From Citrobacter sp. (GTDB lineage: Bacteria; Pseudomonadota; Gammaproteobacteria; Enterobacterales; Enterobacteriaceae), in contig DXKH01000014.1 of assembly GCA_019415335.1 (NCBI GenBank), positions 1-49,276 on the forward strand: 49,276 nt of DNA. Direction: 5' to 3'. Each line of letters opens with the position of its first letter. Within the stretch, counting starts at the first letter, position 1. The translations under genes and the position numbers were made by a program. The notes beneath the pieces are model-generated. The model saw only the letters and a list, made by a program, of their open reading frames with translations, did no database searches and was not told the origin of the DNA. Shown one piece after another: positions 29,988 through 38,771 of this stretch.

Positions 29988-29990
29988 AAC

Positions 29991-30638
29991 GTGAAGCTTT
30001 ATATTTACGATCACTGCCCTTTCTGCATCAAAGCCCGCATGATTTTCGGCCTCAAGAACATCCCCGTCGAACTGAATGTCTTAGCCAATGACGATGACGA
30101 CACCCCAACCCGCATGATTGGCCAGAAAATGGTGCCCATTCTGCAAAAAGACGACAGCCGCTATCTACCGGAAAGCATGGATATCGTCCATTACGTCGAT
30201 AAGCTCGATGGCAAACCGCTGCTCACCGGCAAGAAGAACCCGGCCATTGACGAGTGGCTACGCAAAGTGAACAGCTACGCCAATCACCTGTTGCTGCCGC
30301 GTTTTGCAAAATCTGCGTTTGATGAATTTTCCACTCCCTCAGCGCGTAAATACTTTACTGAGAAGAAAGAGGCGTTGATTGGCAGTTTTGCCGACCATCT
30401 TGCCCATTCCGCTGGCCTGACCAAAAAGATCAGTGATGATTTGCGCGCACTGGATAAGCTCATTGTGCAGCCTAATGGCGTGAACGGTGAACTTTCCGAA
30501 GACGACATCCAGTTATTTCCCCTGCTGCGTAATCTGACGCTGGTCGCCGGTATCAACTGGCCGACACGCGTTGCTGACTATCGCGACAATATGGCGAAAC
30601 AGACGCAGATCAATCTGTTATCATCAATGGCGATTTAA
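29991..30638 (+). CDS. grxB: Glutaredoxin 2
   Basis: A glutathione-dependent disulfide reductase with a GST-like fold, abundant in stationary phase. It has 215 residues. The N-terminal thioredoxin-like domain has the redox pair CPFC (C9, C12), followed by the all-helical C-terminal domain. The start codon is GTG with a strong GGAGG site six bases upstream. It lies 63 bases after mdtH and is followed by a terminator-like hairpin. Confidence 0.96.
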   Translation: MKLYIYDHCPFCIKARMIFGLKNIPVELNVLANDDDDTPTRMIGQKMVPILQKDDSRYLPESMDIVHYVDKLDGKPLLTGKKNPAIDEWLRKVNSYANHLLLPRFAKSAFDEFSTPSARKYFTEKKEALIGSFADHLAHSAGLTKKISDDLRALDKLIVQPNGVNGELSEDDIQLFPLLRNLTLVAGINWPTRVADYRDNMAKQTQINLLSSMAI

Positions 30639-30647
30639 CGTTGACCG

Positions 30648-30690
30648 GCGGTGGCTGAGAGATACAGACCACCGCTATTTTCAGTTTTTT
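30648..30690 (+). terminator. Probable grxB terminator
   Basis: GCGGTGGCTG (30648-30657) pairs with CAG-A-CCACCGC (30665-30675), giving ten pairs with one bulge, then TATTTTC and T6. The T-tract is displaced from the stem, so termination may be partial. Confidence 0.5.
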
Positions 30691-30768
30691 CTACTGGCGA
30701 AGTTCTCGCTGGTGACACATGCTGCGTTATGTCAGGATTATGACGACCGCATCATGTAGAGGAACCCC

Positions 30769-31329
30769 ATGAAGAAGATTTTTTTTGCTGCCGCATTGAT
30801 CGTTGGCGGCCTGTTGACCGGCTGTAATCAGCTCACACAGTACACCGTAAGCGAACAAGAAATTAATCAGGCGCTCGAAAAGCGCAACAACTTTGCCAAA
30901 GATATCGGACTCCCGGGCGTTGCCGATGCGCATATCGTCCTCAACAACCTCTCCAGCCAGATCGGTCGTGAAGAGCCGAACAAAGTAACGCTGACCGGCG
31001 ATGCAAACCTGGATATGAATTCACTGTTTGGTAGCCAGAAAGCGACTATCAAACTGAAACTGAAAGCGCTACCGGTCTTCAATAAAGAAAAAGGGGCCAT
31101 CTTCCTGCAGGAAATGGAGGTGGTCGATGCCACCGTGACGCCGGAAAAAATGCAGTCGGTACTGCAAACCCTGATGCCCTATCTGAATCAGTCGCTGCGC
31201 AATTACTTTAACCAGCAACCGGCGTATGTCCTGCGCGAAGACAGCAGTAAAGGCGAAGCGCTGGCGAAAAAATATGCCAAAGGCATCGAAGTGAAACCGG
31301 GTGAAATTATCATCCCGTTCACCGATTAA
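30769..31329 (+). CDS. yceB: YceB lipoprotein, DUF1439
   Basis: 186 residues with a lipoprotein signal peptide ending LLTGC, so C19 is acylated; N20 follows it, compatible with outer-membrane sorting. The mature part is a DUF1439 domain whose fold resembles lipid-binding (TULIP/SYLF-type) proteins. The function is unknown. AGAGGAA precedes the ATG. A strong terminator follows. Confidence 0.93.
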   Translation: MKKIFFAAALIVGGLLTGCNQLTQYTVSEQEINQALEKRNNFAKDIGLPGVADAHIVLNNLSSQIGREEPNKVTLTGDANLDMNSLFGSQKATIKLKLKALPVFNKEKGAIFLQEMEVVDATVTPEKMQSVLQTLMPYLNQSLRNYFNQQPAYVLREDSSKGEALAKKYAKGIEVKPGEIIIPFTD

Positions 31330-31334
31330 ACGAC

Positions 31335-31358
31335 AAAGGCGCCACGGCGCCTTTTTTT
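31335..31358 (+). terminator. yceB terminator
   Basis: AAAGGCGCC-AC-GGCGCCTTT followed by a run of seven T. A textbook intrinsic terminator six bases after the yceB stop. Confidence 0.93.
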
Positions 31359-31366
31359 ACGTGCAA

Positions 31367-31382
31367 ACGAAAACGTTTCCGC
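31367..31382 (+). promoter_or_regulatory. PurR operator of pyrC
   Basis: ACGAAAACGTTTCCGC matches the 16-bp PurR box (around ACGCAAACGTTTTCGT) with the invariant central CG. PurR is known to repress pyrC in E. coli and Salmonella from this position, upstream of the -10. Confidence 0.85.
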
Positions 31383-31395
31383 TTATCCTTTGTTT

Positions 31396-31423
31396 CCGGC
31401 AAAATGACATCCCCCAGCCGGAG
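31396..31423 (+). promoter_or_regulatory. pyrC leader hairpin for pyrimidine-controlled translation
   Basis: CCGGC (31396-31400) can pair with GCCGG (31417-31421), covering the GGAG ribosome site (31420-31423). In enterobacteria the transcription start shifts with the CTP/GTP ratio: C-started RNAs include the left arm and are silent, G-started RNAs lose it and are translated. A TATCCT -10 at 31384-31389 places the start at this arm. Confidence 0.82.
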
Positions 31424-31430
31424 CATATTG

Positions 31431-32477
31431 ATGACAGCACCCTCCCAGGTTTTAAAGATCCGCCGCCCAGACGACTGGCACCTTCACCTTCGCGATGGCG
31501 AAATGTTGAAAACGGTCGTGCCGTACACCAGCGATGTTTATGCACGTGCAATTGTGATGCCCAACCTGGCGCCGCCGATCACCACGGTAGATGCGGCAAT
31601 TGCCTATCGCCAGCGCATCCTTGATGCGGTCCCTGCCGGACATACCTTCACGCCGCTGATGACCTGCTATTTAACGGACACGCTGGATCCCGCTGAACTG
31701 GAACGCGGCTTTCGCGAAGGCGTGTTCACCGCAGCCAAACTCTATCCGGCCAATGCCACCACCAACTCCAGCCACGGCGTTACCTCTATTGATGCGATCA
31801 TGCCAGTGCTTGAGCGCATGGAAAAACTCGGGATGCCACTGCTGGTGCATGGCGAAGTCACCCACGCCGATATCGATATTTTTGACCGTGAAGCGCGCTT
31901 TATTGAGACGGTGATGGAGCCTCTGCGCCAGCGCCTGCCTGCGCTGAAAGTGGTCTTTGAGCACATCACCACCAAAGACGCGGCGGAGTATGTCCGTGAC
32001 GGCAACGAATTACTGGCCGCGACGATTACCCCGCAGCACCTGATGTTTAACCGTAATCACATGCTGGTTGGCGGTATTCGTCCGCATCTGTACTGTCTGC
32101 CAATCCTGAAGCGCAATGTGCACCAGCAGGCCCTGCGTGAGCTGGTTGCCAGCGGCTTTGAGCGCGCCTTCCTTGGCACCGATTCCGCCCCGCACGCTCG
32201 TCACCGTAAGGAATCGAGCTGTGGTTGCGCCGGTTGTTTTAACGCGCCAACGGCACTGGCGAGTTACGCAAGCGTCTTTGAAGAGATGAATGCCCTGGCG
32301 CACTTTGAGGCGTTCTGTTCACTAAACGGTCCGCGATTCTACGGCCTGCCGGTCAATGACACCTTCGTTGAGCTGGTACGTGAAGCGCAGCAGGTACCGG
32401 AGAGCATTGCGCTGACCGACGATACGCTGGTGCCGTTCCTCGGGGGCGAAACGGTACGCTGGACGATCAAAAAGTAA
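31431..32477 (+). CDS. pyrC: Dihydroorotase
   Basis: Closes carbamoyl aspartate to dihydroorotate, the third step of pyrimidine synthesis. It has 348 residues, the E. coli length. The first zinc-ligand motif is HLH (H17, H19); the carboxylated bridging lysine lies in [15 protein letters not shown] near residue 103; further ligands are in VHGEV, FEHITT and GTDSAPH. The ATG at 31431 is set by GGAG seven bases upstream; an earlier ATG at 31404 lies in the regulatory leader. Confidence 0.97.
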   Translation: MTAPSQVLKIRRPDDWHLHLRDGEMLKTVVPYTSDVYARAIVMPNLAPPITTVDAAIAYRQRILDAVPAGHTFTPLMTCYLTDTLDPAELERGFREGVFTAAKLYPANATTNSSHGVTSIDAIMPVLERMEKLGMPLLVHGEVTHADIDIFDREARFIETVMEPLRQRLPALKVVFEHITTKDAAEYVRDGNELLAATITPQHLMFNRNHMLVGGIRPHLYCLPILKRNVHQQALRELVASGFERAFLGTDSAPHARHRKESSCGCAGCFNAPTALASYASVFEEMNALAHFEAFCSLNGPRFYGLPVNDTFVELVREAQQVPESIALTDDTLVPFLGGETVRWTIKK

Positions 32478-32513
32478 AAAAAAATCAGTGCCACCTGTTG
32501 TAACCCGGTTAGA

Positions 32514-32539
32514 TTGACTGTATAAATAACCAGTATATT
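32514..32539 (+). promoter_or_regulatory. LexA box and promoter of dinI
   Basis: CTG-N10-CAG at 32518-32533 (TATAAATAAC between) is a good SOS box. It overlaps a TTGACT hexamer (32514-32519) and abuts TATATT (32534-32539), so bound LexA would block polymerase. dinI is a known SOS gene. Confidence 0.9.
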
Positions 32540-32554
32540 CAACAGGGGGCCATT

Positions 32555-32800
32555 ATGCGTATTGAAGTCACCATTGCTAAAACTTCACCTTTGCCTGCCG
32601 GCGCTATCGACGCCCTGGCAGGTGAACTCTCCCGCCGCATTACTCACCATTTTCCCGACAATGACGGTAACGTAACGGTCCGTTATGCCGCAGCGAATAA
32701 TTTGTCCGTGATTGGCGCGACGAAAGAAGATAAAGAACGGATCAGCGAAATTCTCCAGGAAACCTGGGAAAGCGCTGACGACTGGTTCATTAAAGAATAA
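32555..32800 (+). CDS. dinI: DNA damage-inducible protein I
   Basis: An 81-residue SOS protein that binds and stabilises RecA filaments and tunes LexA and UmuD cleavage. It begins MRIEVTIAKTSPLPAGAIDAL and ends with the acidic helix ILQETWESADDWFIKE that mimics DNA in the RecA groove. AGGGGG lies before the ATG. The gene is flanked by an upstream LexA box and a downstream terminator. Confidence 0.97.
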   Translation: MRIEVTIAKTSPLPAGAIDALAGELSRRITHHFPDNDGNVTVRYAAANNLSVIGATKEDKERISEILQETWESADDWFIKE

Positions 32801-32824
32801 AAATGCTATGCCGTAGTCTCTTTT

Positions 32825-32846
32825 GCCGGGTCGCCCCGGCTTTTTT
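32825..32846 (+). terminator. dinI terminator
   Basis: GCCGGG-TCGC-CCCGGC, six perfect GC pairs, then T6, 24 bases after the dinI stop. Confidence 0.9.
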
Positions 32847-33054
32847 CTCTCATCTTTAAGGCACCTTTTTGCGGCATCATTTAATAATTCCCCGTCACCT
32901 TCAGAATTGATTATATTTTCACCGCTCACTCAAAATTATTGCACAACATACTTAAAAAACGTGAACAAGATGGTGATTAATTACTCACAAATTCTTAATT
33001 TGCAGAAATTTATGCTTCCCCCTCTTTAAAATCTCAGTGAGTACCCTTATTTAT

Positions 33055-33076
33055 TGATATACTGAAGTTGCTTCAG
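33055..33076 (+). promoter_or_regulatory. bssS extended -10 promoter with start-site palindrome
   Basis: TGATATACT (33055-33063) is an extended -10 (TGnTATACT) predicting a start near 33070. The inverted repeat CTGAAG-TTG-CTTCAG (33062-33076) overlaps that start and could bind a repressor or form a small 5' hairpin. Inference from sequence. Confidence 0.55.
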
Positions 33077-33134
33077 ATAAAAAATGCATTGAACCTCGAA
33101 AACTGTTGTCTTGTAACACGAATTAGGGGGCATG

Positions 33135-33389
33135 ATGGAAAAGAATAATGAAGTCATTCAGACTCATCCGCTTGTAGGATGGGACATCAGCACCGTAGAT
33201 AGCTATGACGCGCTGATGCTGCGTTTGCACTACCAGACTCCGAATCGTCCCGAACCCGATGGCACAGAAGTCGGTCAAACGCTCTGGTTAACCACCGATG
33301 TTGCCAGACAATTTATTTCGATATTAGAAGCAGGCATCGCCAAAATCGAATCCGGCGATTACCAGGTTAACGAATACCGTCGGCATTAA
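33135..33389 (+). CDS. bssS: Biofilm and indole-signal regulator BssS
   Basis: An 84-residue protein almost identical to E. coli BssS (MEKNNEVIQTHPLVGWDIST). In E. coli it influences biofilm formation through indole and AI-2 transport; the molecular action is unknown and no DNA-binding motif is visible. The second of two adjacent ATGs (33132, 33135) is chosen because AGGGGG is better spaced from it. Confidence 0.94.
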   Translation: MEKNNEVIQTHPLVGWDISTVDSYDALMLRLHYQTPNRPEPDGTEVGQTLWLTTDVARQFISILEAGIAKIESGDYQVNEYRRH

Positions 33390-33411
33390 CGAGACGGACA
33401 TTCTCACTTAA

Positions 33412-33434
33412 AAAGGCACCTTCGGGGTGCCTTT
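33412..33434 (+). terminator. bssS terminator
   Basis: AAAGGCACC (33412-33420) and GGTGCCTTT (33426-33434) form a perfect 9-bp stem around TTCGG. The T-tract is only the three T of the stem. Confidence 0.8.
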
Positions 33435-33504
33435 GCTATTTCTGGGTTGTATTACGCATTTCACTTATTTACTCTGCATTAAACGCGACAGCAGAGAGAA
33501 ACCG

Positions 33505-34626
33505 ATGAAATACGACTTAATCATTATAGGCAGCGGGTCCGTTGGGGCAGCCGCAGGTTATTATGCCACTCGCGCCGGGTTAAACGTTCTGATGACCGAC
33601 GCGCATATGCCGCCGCATCAACAGGGTAGCCATCACGGCGACACCCGGTTGATCCGCCACGCCTATGGCGAAGGTGAAAAATACGTTCCGCTGGTCCTGC
33701 GCGCACAGGCGCTATGGGACGAACTCTCCACTCAAAATGAAGATCCGATTTTCGTCCGCTCCGGCGTTATCAATCTTGGCCCCGCCGATTCGCCCTTCCT
33801 GGCAAACGTCGCGCACAGCGCAAAACAGTGGCAACTGAACGTTGAGCAACTGGATGCCGCCGCCATCACGGCGCGCTGGCCTGAAATTCGCGTTCCTGCC
33901 AACTACACCGGTTTGTTCGAAGCCGATTCCGGTTTTTTACGCAGCGAACTGGCGATCAAAACCTGGATCCGTCTGGCAGAAGAAGCCGGATGCGCTCAGC
34001 TCTTCAACTGCCCGGTCACTGCCATTCACCATGATGATGATGGCGGGGTCACCGTGGAAACCGCTGACGGCGAGTACAGCGCAAAGAAAGCGCTGGTGAG
34101 CGCCGGTACCTGGGTTCAGGCTTTGATCCCTGAACTCCCCATTCAGCCAGTACGAAAAGTGTTTGCCTGGTACCAGGCCGATGGTCGCTATAGCATTAAG
34201 AATAAGTTTCCTGCCTTCACCGGCGAACTGCCCAATGGCGATCAGTACTACGGCTTCCCGGCGGAGAACGACGAGTTGAAAATCGGTAAGCACAACGGTG
34301 GGCAACTTATCCATTCAGAAGCTGAACGCAAACCGTTTGCCAGTATCGCCAGCGATGGGTCTGAAGCATTCCCGTTCCTGCGTAATGTCCTTCCGGGGAT
34401 CGGCTGCTGCCTGCACGGTGCAGCCTGCACCTACGACAACTCGCCGGATGAAGACTTTATCATCGACACGCTGCCAGGCCATGACAACACGCTGATCGTG
34501 ACAGGGCTGAGTGGCCACGGCTTTAAATTTGCCTCGGTATTGGGTGAAATTGCTGCTGACTTTGCCCAGGAAAAGCCATCCGCTTTTGACCTGACGCCAT
34601 TCAGGCTTTCCCGATTTACGGCATAA
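33505..34626 (+). CDS. solA: N-methyl-L-tryptophan oxidase
   Basis: A monomeric sarcosine-oxidase-family flavoenzyme that oxidatively demethylates N-methyl amino acids, releasing formaldehyde and hydrogen peroxide. It has 372 residues, the E. coli length. The N-terminal FAD fold is [17 protein letters not shown]308 (in [14 protein letters not shown]) is the residue that holds FAD covalently; [10 protein letters not shown] near the C-terminus also contacts FAD. The ATG at 33505 aligns with E. coli, so the frame from 33427 was not used. Confidence 0.95.
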   Translation: MKYDLIIIGSGSVGAAAGYYATRAGLNVLMTDAHMPPHQQGSHHGDTRLIRHAYGEGEKYVPLVLRAQALWDELSTQNEDPIFVRSGVINLGPADSPFLANVAHSAKQWQLNVEQLDAAAITARWPEIRVPANYTGLFEADSGFLRSELAIKTWIRLAEEAGCAQLFNCPVTAIHHDDDGGVTVETADGEYSAKKALVSAGTWVQALIPELPIQPVRKVFAWYQADGRYSIKNKFPAFTGELPNGDQYYGFPAENDELKIGKHNGGQLIHSEAERKPFASIASDGSEAFPFLRNVLPGIGCCLHGAACTYDNSPDEDFIIDTLPGHDNTLIVTGLSGHGFKFASVLGEIAADFAQEKPSAFDLTPFRLSRFTA

Positions 34627-34635
34627 TCGTTAAAT

Positions 34636-34657
34636 GGCCTCGTAATGAGGCCTTTTT
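34636..34657 (+). terminator. solA terminator
   Basis: GGCCTC-GTAAT-GAGGCC then T5, nine bases after the solA stop and before the small yceO gene, which therefore needs its own promoter or read-through. Confidence 0.88.
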
Positions 34658-34672
34658 AATGGTGATTAAAAT

Positions 34673-34786
34673 ATGCGTCGTCTGTTTCTTTATCTGGTCA
34701 ACAATATTCGCGAGCATTTTATGCTCTACGTTATTTTGTCGTCGCTACTGGCTATTCTTGATGTTATTTATATCCTGTTTTACTGA
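34673..34786 (+). CDS. yceO: YceO-like small membrane protein
   Basis: A 37-residue reading frame beginning [19 protein letters not shown] with a hydrophobic C-terminal helix (about 17-37). It lies where E. coli has yceO (about 46 residues, with a similar NNIREH segment as I recall it). An in-frame TAA two codons upstream rules out a longer N-terminus. The ribosome site is weak. Probably inner-membrane; the function is unknown. Confidence 0.65.
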   Translation: MRRLFLYLVNNIREHFMLYVILSSLLAILDVIYILFY

Positions 34787-35046
34787 GCCAGAACGATTGA
34801 CAAATATTGACAAAAACTGAAAATAATCTAATTTTGTTTTGATTTTTTGAATAACACATCCACTCAATACCTCACGCCATCCGTCACCAGAATGTCATTC
34901 CTGCCGAATCCATTGAATCAAACCCCGTACTTCATACAAAATTATTGAATTAACGTTAAATATCTCTCCTGATGTTATTTTTTAGTTGCATTTATGTCTT
35001 TGCCGGGCCATTTTCACTCAATCCTGAAATATGAAATGGAATTTTT
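34787..35046. other. AT-rich gap before yceJ
   Basis: 260 bp, very AT-rich, with no ORF and no clear hairpin. It must contain the yceJI promoter, but I cannot choose among several AT-rich -10-like words. Confidence 0.5.
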
Positions 35047-35619
35047 ATGCAATTTTCAAACACCCCTCAACGGTATGGGTTTATTTCCGCCCTGCTTCAC
35101 TGGCTAACCGCGTTGGTAGTCTACGGTATGTTTGCTCTCGGTCTCTGGATGGTGACGTTGAGCTATTATGACGGCTGGTACCACCAGGGGCCGGAATTGC
35201 ACAAGAGCATCGGGATCCTGCTGATGATGGGCCTGGTCATGCGGGTCATCTGGCGTTTGCTCTCGCCACCGCCAAAAGCACTGAAAAGCTATTCGGCCCT
35301 GACCCGTGCTGGCGCAGCGCTGGGCCACCTCGCGCTATACCTGCTGTTGTTTAGCATTGTCATCAGCGGTTACTTGATCTCGACAGCGGACGGTAAACCA
35401 ATCAGCGTTTTCGGCTGGTTTGATGTCCCGGCGACCTTCGCGGATGCTGGCGTTCAGGCCGATCTCGCCGGAAGCGTACACCTGTGGTTGGCCTGGACCG
35501 TCGTTATTCTTTCCGTTCTGCATGGCCTGATGGCCTTCAAACACCACTTTATCGATAAAGACGACACCCTGAACCGCATGTTGGGTAAGTCGTCATCTGA
35601 CTATGGAGCTCAAAAATGA
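35047..35619 (+). CDS. yceJ: Cytochrome b561 family protein YceJ
   Basis: 190 residues, four predicted membrane helices, di-haem cytochrome b561 type: histidines in [33 protein letters not shown] and MAFKHHF are the likely haem ligands. E. coli YceJ relatives pass electrons in the inner membrane. Its stop overlaps the yceI start by four bases (ATGA), implying coupled expression. Confidence 0.93.
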   Translation: MQFSNTPQRYGFISALLHWLTALVVYGMFALGLWMVTLSYYDGWYHQGPELHKSIGILLMMGLVMRVIWRLLSPPPKALKSYSALTRAGAALGHLALYLLLFSIVISGYLISTADGKPISVFGWFDVPATFADAGVQADLAGSVHLWLAWTVVILSVLHGLMAFKHHFIDKDDTLNRMLGKSSSDYGAQK

Positions 35620-36191
35620 AAAAAAGCCTGCTGGGTTTAACTCTCGCCTCTCTGTTGTTCACCACCGGTTCTGCCATTGCGGCAGAGTATAAAATTGACA
35701 AAGAAGGACAACATGCCTTTGTTAATTTCCGCATTCAGCACCTGGGGTATAGCTGGTTGTACGGCACGTTTAAAGACTTCGACGGAACCTTTACCTTTGA
35801 TGAAAAGGATCCCGCAGCAGACAAAGTGAACGTGACCATCAACACCAACAGCGTGGATACCAACCACGCCGAGCGTGACAAGCACCTGCGCAGCGCTGAC
35901 TTCCTGAATGTCGCGAAATTCCCGCAGGCCACCTTTACCTCCACCAGCGTGAAGAAAGACGGTGACGAACTGGACATCACCGGGAATCTGACGCTAAACG
36001 GCGTAACGAAGCCAGTAACGCTGGAAGCGAAGATGATTGGTCAGGGAGACGATCCGTGGGGCGGCAAACGCGCGGGCTTTGAAGCCGAAGGTAAAATTAA
36101 GCTGAAGGATTTCAACATTACCACCGATCTGGGTCCTGCTTCGCAGGAAGTGGATTTGATTATCTCGGTTGAAGGCGTTCAGCAGAAGTAA
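35616..36191 (+). CDS. yceI: YceI-family periplasmic protein
   Basis: 191 residues with a signal peptide cleaved after GSAIAA. The mature chain is a lipocalin-like barrel; relatives bind polyisoprenoid chains. Conserved segments are [18 protein letters not shown] and [11 protein letters not shown]. It is induced by osmotic or alkaline stress in E. coli. It may work with YceJ, to which it is translationally coupled. Confidence 0.94.
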   Translation: MKKSLLGLTLASLLFTTGSAIAAEYKIDKEGQHAFVNFRIQHLGYSWLYGTFKDFDGTFTFDEKDPAADKVNVTINTNSVDTNHAERDKHLRSADFLNVAKFPQATFTSTSVKKDGDELDITGNLTLNGVTKPVTLEAKMIGQGDDPWGGKRAGFEAEGKIKLKDFNITTDLGPASQEVDLIISVEGVQQK

Positions 36192-36197
36192 AGACGG

Positions 36198-36270
36198 CAT
36201 GATGCCCGATGGCGCGTTGCTGTCGGGCCTGACATTGCTGGCCGGATGCGCTGTTTTCACCGCCATCCGA
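36198..36270. repeat. Degenerate REP-like pair between yceI and trhO
   Basis: GATGCCCGATGGCGCG to TGTCGGGCCTG, then CTGGCCGGATGCG to CCGCCATCCGAC: two oppositely oriented REP-like units with substitutions in one arm. They lie between convergent genes, as do the other two REP pairs in the window. Confidence 0.65.
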
Positions 36271-36278
36271 CAACACGA

Positions 36279-37331
36279 TTACTCGGCGGGATCCGGAATA
36301 CCCAGTTTCGTATTCAGTCGTCCACGCGACTTATTAAAGATCTTATTGCCGTTCTCCCGCCCAGCACGAAGACGACGCTGCTCTTCTTCCGGTAACGCGC
36401 TCTCTTCGCAGCACATCTCGCTACAACAGCCGTTGTACTTCTGCGCACAGGCCGGACACTGGATAAACAGCAGATGGCAGCCGTCATTTTTACAGTTGGT
36501 GTGGCTGTCACACGGTGCACCGCACTGATGGCAATGGGCAATCACCTCATCCGAAATACGCTCACCCATGCGTTCATCAAACACAAAGTTTTTGCCGATG
36601 AAACGCACCGGTAACCCCTGCTCGCGGGCCTTGCGCGCATATTCAATGATACCGCCTTCAATGTGCCACACTTTGCTGAAGCCGTTGTGCTTCATCCAGG
36701 CGCTGGCTTTTTCACAGCGAATACCGCCGGTGCAGTACATCACAATCTTTTTATCTTTGTGCTCCTGCATCATCTCGACCGCTTTGGGCAACTGCTCGCG
36801 GAAGGTGTCGGCCGGAATTTCCAGCGCGTTCTCAAAATGGCCCACTTCATATTCGTAATGGTTACGCATATCGATAAACAGCGCATCCGGGTCATCGAGC
36901 ATCGCGTTCACTTCGGCAGCCTTGAGATAGTCGCCGACATCGCTGGCGTCAAAGCTCGAATCCTCAATACCATCCGCCACAATCCGTTCACGCACCTTCA
37001 TTCGTAGCACCCAGAAGGATTTCCCGTCATCTTCCAGCGCAATGTTCAGACGCACGCCGTCAAGTGCCGGATCAAAGGTGTACAACTGCTGGCGGAACGT
37101 CTCAACCTGACTTTGCGGTACGCTGATTTGGGCATTAATCCCTTCATGCGCCAGATAGATTCGACCAAACACATTCAGCGCTGTTAACTTTTGATACAAC
37201 GCATCGCGTGTGGCCTGCGGGTCTGAGATGGTAAAATATTTGTAGAACGAAATGGTCGTGCGCGGCTCAGTTTCAGCCAACATCCGGGCTCTGAGGGCGT
37301 CATTGGAAATACGGTTATGTAACACTGGCAT
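36279..37331 (-). CDS. trhO: tRNA uridine-34 hydroxylase (rhodanese-type)
   Basis: Formerly YceA; TrhO adds oxygen to uridine 34 of certain tRNAs, giving 5-hydroxyuridine, in an oxygen-dependent way. It has 350 residues from the ATG at 37331, the E. coli length; an 18-codon upstream extension was rejected. An N-terminal ferredoxin-like domain (about 20-120) is followed by a rhodanese domain with active-site C200 in [12 protein letters not shown], then a Cys-rich zinc-type tail ([20 protein letters not shown]). Confidence 0.95.
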   Translation of the reverse strand: MPVLHNRISNDALRARMLAETEPRTTISFYKYFTISDPQATRDALYQKLTALNVFGRIYLAHEGINAQISVPQSQVETFRQQLYTFDPALDGVRLNIALEDDGKSFWVLRMKVRERIVADGIEDSSFDASDVGDYLKAAEVNAMLDDPDALFIDMRNHYEYEVGHFENALEIPADTFREQLPKAVEMMQEHKDKKIVMYCTGGIRCEKASAWMKHNGFSKVWHIEGGIIEYARKAREQGLPVRFIGKNFVFDERMGERISDEVIAHCHQCGAPCDSHTNCKNDGCHLLFIQCPACAQKYNGCCSEMCCEESALPEEEQRRLRAGRENGNKIFNKSRGRLNTKLGIPDPAE

Positions 37332-37556
37332 GGTGTACGGGTCCTGCAACAGGTGAAAATCAGAATCGGCGGCATCATATAGCAATCAGTGCCAATTTAC
37401 ATCCATACATTTTGCGCTACATTTCTTTCTTCAAACTAAAAAATTAACAACATTTGCTGCATTTATCGCCATCTCAGAGCCACAAATTTTTTCTGGCAAC
37501 GAAAAAATGCAACAATACAGATAATTGCCCGTTTTAAGGTATACAACAGGAAAGAC

Positions 37557-38477
37557 ATGACGAATTTACCTAAGTTCTCCGCAGCATTACTGCATCCACG
37601 GTATTGGTTGACCTGGCTCGGTATTGGCGCACTTTGGTTGATCGTGCAGTTGCCCTATCCGATTCTCTACCGTCTCGGCCATATCATTGGCCACCTGGCC
37701 CTTCGTCTGATGAAGCGTCGGACCAAAATCGCGTCTCGTAACCTTGAGCTCTGTTTTCCCGAGATGAGTGAGCGTGACCGTCATGCGATGGTGGTCAAAA
37801 ATTTTGAATCCGTCGGTATGGGCCTGCTGGAAACCGGGATGGCCTGGTTCTGGTCCGATCGTCGCATCGCCCGTTGGACCGAAGTGATCGGCATGGAGCA
37901 TATTCGTGACGTTCAGGCCCAAAAGCGCGGCATTTTGTTGGTGGGACTGCACTTTTTGACCCTGGAACTGGGCGCGCGCCAGTTCGGTTTGCAGGAACCC
38001 GGCATCGGCGTTTATCGGCCGAATGATAATCCGCTTATCGACTGGCTCCAGACCTGGGGGCGTATGCGCTCAAACAAGTCCATGCTCGATCGCAAGGATC
38101 TGAAAGGGATGATTAAGGCGCTGAAGAAAGGCGAAGTGGTCTGGTATGCCCCGGACCACGATTATGGCCCGCGCGCCAGCGTGTTCGTCCCGCTTTTTGC
38201 CGTTGAACACGCCGCCACCACCTCCGGCACCTGGATGCTGGCACGAATGTCTAATGCCTGTCTGGTGCCGTTTGTGCCGCGTCGCAAGCCCGACGGCAAA
38301 GGCTACCAGCTGATTATGTTACCGCCAGAGTGCTCACCGCCGCTGGATGACGCTGAGACCACCGCCGCCTGGATGAACAAGATTGTTGAGAAGTGCATCA
38401 TGATGGCACCGGAACAGTACATGTGGCTGCACCGTCGCTTCAAAACACGTCCTGCCGGGGTGCCTTCCCGCTATTAA
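37557..38477 (+). CDS. lpxL: Lipid A lauroyltransferase LpxL (HtrB)
   Basis: Adds the lauroyl chain to Kdo2-lipid IV(A) at the inner membrane. It has 306 residues, as in E. coli LpxL. An N-terminal membrane anchor (about 17-37) precedes the acyltransferase fold with the HX4E motif HFLTLE (H132, E137). The paralogue LpxP has the same fold; the yceA-mdtG context and the near-identity to LpxL as remembered favour lpxL. AGGAAAG precedes the ATG. Confidence 0.95.
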   Translation: MTNLPKFSAALLHPRYWLTWLGIGALWLIVQLPYPILYRLGHIIGHLALRLMKRRTKIASRNLELCFPEMSERDRHAMVVKNFESVGMGLLETGMAWFWSDRRIARWTEVIGMEHIRDVQAQKRGILLVGLHFLTLELGARQFGLQEPGIGVYRPNDNPLIDWLQTWGRMRSNKSMLDRKDLKGMIKALKKGEVVWYAPDHDYGPRASVFVPLFAVEHAATTSGTWMLARMSNACLVPFVPRRKPDGKGYQLIMLPPECSPPLDDAETTAAWMNKIVEKCIMMAPEQYMWLHRRFKTRPAGVPSRY

Positions 38478-38484
38478 ATCCCAC

Positions 38485-38644
38485 AAAGCAGTCCTTCCAG
38501 GCTGCTCTGCCTGCTGACATAGAAGGAAAAACGTGGTTTTTCCTTCTATGTGGTTATCAGCCGAAAATCAATGAATTGATCTCTGCTTGTCCGGTATCAG
38601 GATGAAGTTTGCCATCACTCTCAGCAGCCCTTGCGGACTGCTTT
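38485..38644. repeat. 160-bp inverted-repeat element between lpxL and mdtG
   Basis: The outer ends AAAGCAGTCC (38485-38494) and GGACTGCTTT (38635-38644) are perfect 10-bp complements. Just inside, GGCTGCT (38500-38506) and AGCAGCC (38623-38629) are perfect 7-bp complements, so 22-bp arms form an inverted repeat with a 5-base mismatched centre. Each arm is itself a small palindrome, and a separate perfect hairpin lies between them. Confidence 0.6.
38517..38551 (+). terminator. Perfect 15-bp hairpin after lpxL
   Basis: ACATAGAAGGAAAAA (38517-38531) and TTTTTCCTTCTATGT (38537-38551) pair without mismatch around a CGTGG loop. It is AT-rich and has no following T-tract, so it may be a weak terminator, a 3' stabiliser or an RNase III site instead. 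Confidence 0.5.
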
Positions 38645-38646
38645 TT
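38623..38646 (+). terminator. Terminator-like hairpin before mdtG
   Basis: AGCAGCCC-TTGC-GGACTGCT with one mismatch, followed by T5. It is the right arm of the inverted-repeat element and probably the functional end of the lpxL transcript. Confidence 0.6.
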
Positions 38647-38676
38647 CACCACTTTTAGCGATAAAAGCTCCCCACA

Positions 38677-38705
38677 TTGCGACCATAAGCATACAGGCGC
38701 ATAAT
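38677..38705 (+). promoter_or_regulatory. Putative mdtG promoter
   Basis: TTGCGA (38677-38682), 17 bases, CATAAT (38700-38705), giving a start near 38712 and a 60-base leader. E. coli mdtG is activated by MarA and SoxS; I could not identify a convincing marbox. Confidence 0.55.
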
Positions 38706-38771
38706 GAATATGCTTAATTTATATTCGTTTTTTGCCCGATCGCGCCTACAGCGCATCACACGCGGATCGCT

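Larger units (their letters stand above)
32801..33134 (+). other. dinI-bssS intergenic region
   Basis: 334 bp. It holds the dinI terminator, then AT-rich DNA without a credible ORF, then the bssS promoter with an inverted repeat at its start point. Nothing else was recognised. Confidence 0.6.

Noticed and set aside
37331..37385. An N-terminal extension of trhO by 18 codons
   Set aside because: The ATG at 37331 gives exactly the E. coli length and the extension lacks family similarity.
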